Source: Solirubrobacteraceae bacterium (GTDB lineage Bacteria > Actinomycetota > Thermoleophilia > Solirubrobacterales > Solirubrobacteraceae). Taken from it: DNA of 35,329 bases. The notes beneath the pieces are model-generated. The model ran no database searches. It worked only from the letters and a program-made list of their open reading frames with translations, and was not told where the DNA came from. The stretch lies in assembly GCA_030690545.1 (NCBI GenBank), contig JAUYGN010000119.1:1-35329 (forward strand), in the 5' to 3' direction. Position 1 is the stretch's first letter; each line of letters opens with the position of its first letter. A program made the translations under genes and the position numbers. Below, one piece after another: positions 31,973 through 35,329 of the stretch.

Positions 31973-34000
31973 ATGCCGGAGCTCAGGCCAGGCGACGTCT
32001 TCGTCGACCATCGCATCGAAGGACTCGCCGGCCGCGGCGGGATGGGCGTCGTCTACCGCGCCACCCAACTCGACCTCGAACGAACCGTCGCGCTGAAGGT
32101 CATCACACCAGCACTCGCCGACGACCCAGACTTCCGCGAGCGCTTCGTCGCCGAGTCCAAGACCGCCGCCTCGATCGAGCACCCCAACGTCATCCCCGTC
32201 CACTACGCCGGCGAACGCAACGGCGTCCTGTTCATCGTCATGCGCTTCGTCGACGGCCCCGACCTACGCGCCCTCGTCCACGCGACAGGCCGCCTCGAAC
32301 CCGAGCGCGCAGCACACATCGTCGCCCAGATCTCAGGCGCACTGGACGCAGCGCACGGCCACGGCCTCGTGCACCGCGACGTCAAGCCCGCGAACATCCT
32401 GCTCGACAACGACGACCACGCCTACCTCACCGACTTCGGCCTGACCAAGCCCGCCGCCTCGACCGCCGGTGGCTTGAGCCGCGCCGGCGGCTGGGTCGAG
32501 ACGCTCGGCTACGTCGCACCCGAGCAGATCCGCGGCGAGCGCATCGACGCACGCACCGACGTCTACGCCCTGGGCTGCGTCCTCGTCTACGCGCTGACCG
32601 GCAACGCCCCGTTCACCGGCGACAGCGACGAGGCAACGCTCTGGGCGCACCTCAACGCCCCACCACCAAGCGAGACCGTGCCACCCGAGTTCGAAGGCAT
32701 CGTCGCGCGCGCCCTCGCCAAAGACCCATCGGACCGCTACCCCTCGACCGGCGACCTCGGCCACGCAGCACTGCGCGCCGCCGGACGCAACACGACGACG
32801 CCGCCCGAGCGCCGCATCGCGCGCGGCGCGGCGCCACCGCCGCGCGACGACCGCGACGCCACGACGGCGCCGCCAAGATCGCCGCCGGCCGAGATCGCCC
32901 GCGAGCCCCGCGCGTCTTCAGCGGACGGGGACGCCGCGAGCGCTCCGGCCGAGCGTGGCCGCACCGCCGCGCTCCTGCGGCGGCCGGCCGCGCTGAGCGG
33001 CGTTGCCGCGCTGCTCGCCGCGGGCGCGATCGCGGCGCTGCTCAAGCTCGGAGGAGGCAGCGACGCGCAGGCGCCGCAGGCGACCGTCACGACCGCGCAG
33101 CAGCCAGACCACGGCACGCGCGCCGCGATCGCCGGCGAGCCGATCTCGGGCCTCACGCGGCCGCTGGCGCTGACGATCGCCGCCGACAAGGCGTGGTCGC
33201 TCAGCGGACTCTCCGGCCAGCTCGAGATCTTCGACGCCCGCACCGGCGAGCGCTCGCCGCGACGACCGAACGTCGGCGTCGGCGGCAGCTCGCTGGCCTC
33301 GGGCTTCCGCTCGGTGTGGGTGCTCAAGGAGCAGACGAGCAGCCTGATCCGGATCGGTGCGCGCAGCGAGCGCCGCGTCGCAGACGGGGTCACGCGGATC
33401 GCCACGCCCGGCCGCGGCGTCGCGGTCGCGACAGGTGCGGGCCATGTCTGGGCGGGCCTGCGCAACGCTGCACCGAACGAGCGCGCGAACGAGCATGTCG
33501 TGCGCGTCGATCCGCGCGACTACGACCAGCGCCGGATCCGCGTCGCCGCCGGAGTCCAGGACATCGCCGTCGGCGAGGGCGCGCTGTGGGTGACCAACCG
33601 CACCAGCCCGACCGTCACGCGGATCAACACCTCCACGCTCGAGCCGACGGATGAGATCCGCGTCGGCCGCGAGCCGAGGGGCATCGCGGTCGGCCACGGG
33701 GCCGTCTGGGTCGCATCGGCCGACGATGACACGCTGACGCGGATCAATCCGCGCAGCCTCGAGCGGCGCACGATCGCGCTGCGGGCGACGCCCGAGCGCG
33801 TGACCGTCGGCGGCGGCTCGGTCTGGGTGACCTCACGCGACGCCGGCCAGCTGCTGCGGATCGACCCGCGCTCGCGAGCGGTCCGCGAGCGCATCCTCAC
33901 CGGCGATGACCCGTTCGCGCTCGAGGTCGCCGGCGGCGACACGGTCTGGCTGACGCTCGTCGGCGAGAACGCCGTCCAGCGCGTGCGCTTCTTCGAGTAG
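31973..34000 (+). CDS. Membrane Ser/Thr protein kinase with C-terminal beta-propeller
   Basis: A 675-residue PknB-type kinase. GRGGMGVVYRA is the glycine loop, VALKV the ATP lysine, HRDVKPANILL the catalytic loop and TDFGL the metal-binding Asp (kinase about 12-270). A Pro/Arg/Ala-rich juxtamembrane region follows, one membrane helix at about 339-357 (LSGVAALLAAGAIAALL), and an outer domain of about 40-residue repeats such as GHGAVWVASADDDTLTRINP and GEGALWVTNRTSPTVTRINT, forming a likely beta-propeller sensor. Codon use changes near 32790: the kinase half favours A/C-ending codons (CCA, ACA, GCA), the rest G/C-ending ones, suggesting a mosaic gene. The ribosome binding site at ATG 31973 is weak. 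Confidence 0.92.
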   Translation: MPELRPGDVFVDHRIEGLAGRGGMGVVYRATQLDLERTVALKVITPALADDPDFRERFVAESKTAASIEHPNVIPVHYAGERNGVLFIVMRFVDGPDLRALVHATGRLEPERAAHIVAQISGALDAAHGHGLVHRDVKPANILLDNDDHAYLTDFGLTKPAASTAGGLSRAGGWVETLGYVAPEQIRGERIDARTDVYALGCVLVYALTGNAPFTGDSDEATLWAHLNAPPPSETVPPEFEGIVARALAKDPSDRYPSTGDLGHAALRAAGRNTTTPPERRIARGAAPPPRDDRDATTAPPRSPPAEIAREPRASSADGDAASAPAERGRTAALLRRPAALSGVAALLAAGAIAALLKLGGGSDAQAPQATVTTAQQPDHGTRAAIAGEPISGLTRPLALTIAADKAWSLSGLSGQLEIFDARTGERSPRRPNVGVGGSSLASGFRSVWVLKEQTSSLIRIGARSERRVADGVTRIATPGRGVAVATGAGHVWAGLRNAAPNERANEHVVRVDPRDYDQRRIRVAAGVQDIAVGEGALWVTNRTSPTVTRINTSTLEPTDEIRVGREPRGIAVGHGAVWVASADDDTLTRINPRSLERRTIALRATPERVTVGGGSVWVTSRDAGQLLRIDPRSRAVRERILTGDDPFALEVAGGDTVWLTLVGENAVQRVRFFE

Positions 34001-34228
34001 CGCGCGAGGTCGAACGGGTCGCGCCGGTGCGCCCTCGCACGATCGATTCGGGCGGGCGTCGTTGTGTGACGTGGCGCACGATCAGGCGCTCGCGGGCACG
34101 GTACATTCGGCGTATCCAGTGCTGCCGTCCAAGCATCGGTGCAGCGAGATCCGGGGGAGCTCGGAGGGTGCACGTGCCGATATCGCTGAGCGCTGGCGCG
34201 TAGGGATGACGGATTGGAGGTTGTGAGC
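34001..34228 (+). other. Intergenic region before response regulator
   Basis: About 228 bases without a gene. A TACATT near 34112 could be a -10 for the response regulator, but no -35 is clear. GGAGG at 34216-34220 is its ribosome binding site. Confidence 0.4.
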
Positions 34229-34861
34229 GTGAAGGTGTTCGTCGTCGACTCACATGCGATCTACCGGCGTGGTCTCGTCGCATCGCTGGAGCTGCTGGAA
34301 CGGGTCGATGACGTCGACCAGGCCGACGGTGTGCGCGGCGCGCGGGAGCACTCGGCCCTGCTCGACGCCGACGTCGTCATCCTCGACGCCTCGATCGCGG
34401 GAGGGCGCGACTTCATCGCCTCCGTGGCGCAGGCCGGCGACGCCCATGTCATCGCCTGCACCTCGAACGGCACCGAGGAGTCCGTCGTCGATGCGGTCGA
34501 GGCCGGAGCGGTCGGCTACCTGCGCAAGGACACGCTCACGCAGGACGTGCTGCAGGCGGCGATCCAGGCGGCCGAGTGCGGGGCGGCGATCGTCCCGCCC
34601 GACGCGCTCGGCGCCGTGCTGCGCAGCTCCCCGGAACCATCCGACGAGGAGTCGCCGCGGTTGTCCGACCAGCGGCTGACCGAGCGCGAGCAGCGCGTCC
34701 TCGCGCTGATCGCCGACGGGCACCTGACGCGCGGAGTCGCCGAGCAGCTGTGCTACAGCGAGCGCACGGTCAAGAACGTCCTGCATGACGTCGTCACGAA
34801 GCTCAACGCGCGCAGCCGCTCGCAGGCCGTGGCGCACGCGGTGCGCGATGGCCTGATCTGA
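34229..34861 (+). CDS. LuxR/NarL-type response regulator with atypical receiver
   Basis: A 210-residue two-domain protein. The receiver starts KVFVVDSHAIYRRGL, has the phospho-acceptor Asp in VVILDASIA, Thr in IACTSN and the conserved Lys in VGYLRKD. The usual paired acidic residues (VDDH) are reduced to Asp-Ser, so Mg binding and phosphorylation may be altered. The C-terminal NarL/LuxR HTH reads LTEREQRVLALIADGHLTRGVAEQL and YSERTVKNVLHDVVTKL. GTG 34229 lies eight bases after GGAGG; GTG 34223 and TTG 34214 are less well spaced. No histidine kinase is next to it; Ser/Thr kinases flank it instead. It ends six bases before the PAAR-like gene. Confidence 0.88.
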   Translation: MKVFVVDSHAIYRRGLVASLELLERVDDVDQADGVRGAREHSALLDADVVILDASIAGGRDFIASVAQAGDAHVIACTSNGTEESVVDAVEAGAVGYLRKDTLTQDVLQAAIQAAECGAAIVPPDALGAVLRSSPEPSDEESPRLSDQRLTEREQRVLALIADGHLTRGVAEQLCYSERTVKNVLHDVVTKLNARSRSQAVAHAVRDGLI

Positions 34862-34867
34862 GGCGCC

Positions 34868-35197
34868 ATGGCACCGCTGCTGAACGCCGATGCCATCATC
34901 CGCTGCGGTCATGGCGGCACCTTCACGATCGTGCCGAGCGGGCCACGCCCGCTGCTGGGTGGCGCCCCCGCGCTCAACGCCCGGGATCTCGCCGGCGCGA
35001 CGGCCGTGGGCTGCACGTTCAACGCCGCCGGCGCCCCCGCGCCGTGCGTGATCGCGTCGGTGATCGCCGGGACCTGCCCGGCGATCGTGCTCGGCGGAGC
35101 GCCCGCGATCGACCAGACGCTCGTCTGCGCGACCTCCAGCGGCGTGCCGACGATCCCCGTCTCGAGCGCCGGCCAGACGACGGTGCAGGGCGGTTGA
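34868..35197 (+). CDS. Small PAAR-like protein
   Basis: A 109-residue protein with the look of PAAR-like/DUF4280-type proteins: an N-terminal ADAIIRCGHGGTFTIVPSG, repeated GGAPAL and GGAPAI turns, and paired Cys/His (CGHGG, GCTF, PCVI, TCPA, VCAT) spread along a glycine- and proline-rich beta chain. PAAR-type proteins tip the spikes of contractile injection systems, and PAAR-like relatives occur near such systems in actinobacteria. No other injection-system gene is present in the window. It follows the response regulator closely and lies 34 bases before a second kinase gene. The family call is by resemblance only. Confidence 0.6.
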   Translation: MAPLLNADAIIRCGHGGTFTIVPSGPRPLLGGAPALNARDLAGATAVGCTFNAAGAPAPCVIASVIAGTCPAIVLGGAPAIDQTLVCATSSGVPTIPVSSAGQTTVQGG

Positions 35198-35231
35198 CGT
35201 TTCGTTGCGGGATCGGTCGGGTGCTGCCGCG

Positions 35232-35329
35232 ATGAGCAACGCGATCACGCTGGCCGGACGCTACGAGCTGGCCGAACCGATCGGCCACGGCGGCATGGCA
35301 ATCGTCCACCTCGCCCACCAGACCGACCT
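35232..35329 (+). CDS. Ser/Thr protein kinase, N-terminal fragment (runs off window)
   Basis: From ATG 35232 the frame reads MSNAITLAGRYELAEPIGHGGMAIVHLAHQTD and is open to the window edge (32 codons). GRYELAEPIGHGGMA is the start of a PknB-type kinase domain with its glycine loop. It is a different paralogue from the kinase at 31973. Nothing can be said about its outer domain. Confidence 0.8.
   Translation, partial: MSNAITLAGRYELAEPIGHGGMAIVHLAHQTD

Overview
The window is about 35 kb of very GC-rich DNA with densely packed genes, short overlaps and GTG/TTG (and apparently CTG) starts. That style, together with the SARP-type regulator, the eukaryote-like Ser/Thr kinases, the SufU-type Suf system and the NlpC/P60-like wall hydrolases, points to a high-GC actinobacterium. 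A deep-branching class such as Thermoleophilia (Solirubrobacterales) is my guess; no rRNA or tRNA gene is present to settle it. It looks like ordinary chromosome: I see no insertion sequence, CRISPR array, tRNA or origin.

Layout. (1) 1-5.8 kb: a CDP-alcohol phosphatidyltransferase (cut by the left edge) and an FAD oxidoreductase on the minus strand. Divergent to them is a tight plus-strand cluster: a metallophosphoesterase-radical SAM fusion, a TIGR04283-type glycosyltransferase and a second radical SAM enzyme. The product of this cluster is unknown. (2) 5.9-8.1 kb: an Erm-type 23S rRNA methyltransferase gene with a long upstream region holding a 13-codon leader that ends in Val-Arg-Leu-Arg-Arg and inverted repeats arranged like a macrolide-inducible attenuator. 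Beside it is a lower-GC unknown membrane protein. (3) 8.2-9.8 kb: a small HTH protein coupled to a Clp-N domain protein behind an apparently leaderless promoter with a palindromic operator, then a DUF4396 membrane protein behind a CsoR-like palindrome. (4) 9.9-17.3 kb: two paralogous cell-wall hydrolases (the second behind a c-di-AMP riboswitch), a disulfide oxidoreductase coupled to an acyl-CoA ligase, an ArfB-like peptidyl-tRNA hydrolase, a VOC protein and an M20 peptidase. (5) 17.3-24.4 kb: a VapC-like PIN toxin with a truncated antitoxin remnant, then the Suf iron-sulfur assembly locus, read on the minus strand as Rrf2 regulator, sufC, sufS, sufU, a small secreted protein, a Rieske protein, sufB and sufD.

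(6) 24.4-31.8 kb: an aminoglycoside-phosphotransferase-fold kinase and a 948-residue SARP/MalT-like regulator. Divergent from the regulator is a four-gene unit: an eight-cysteine protein, a patatin phospholipase, a 163-residue unknown and a DyP-type peroxidase. (7) 32-35.3 kb: a membrane Ser/Thr kinase with an outer beta-propeller, a LuxR-type response regulator with an altered acidic pocket, a PAAR-like small protein and the start of a second Ser/Thr kinase cut by the right edge.

The items most worth following are the erm leader and attenuator, the fusion protein whose phosphoesterase half has lost one metal site while sitting in an unassigned radical SAM cluster, the patatin-DyP operon, and the leaderless HTH/Clp-N unit.
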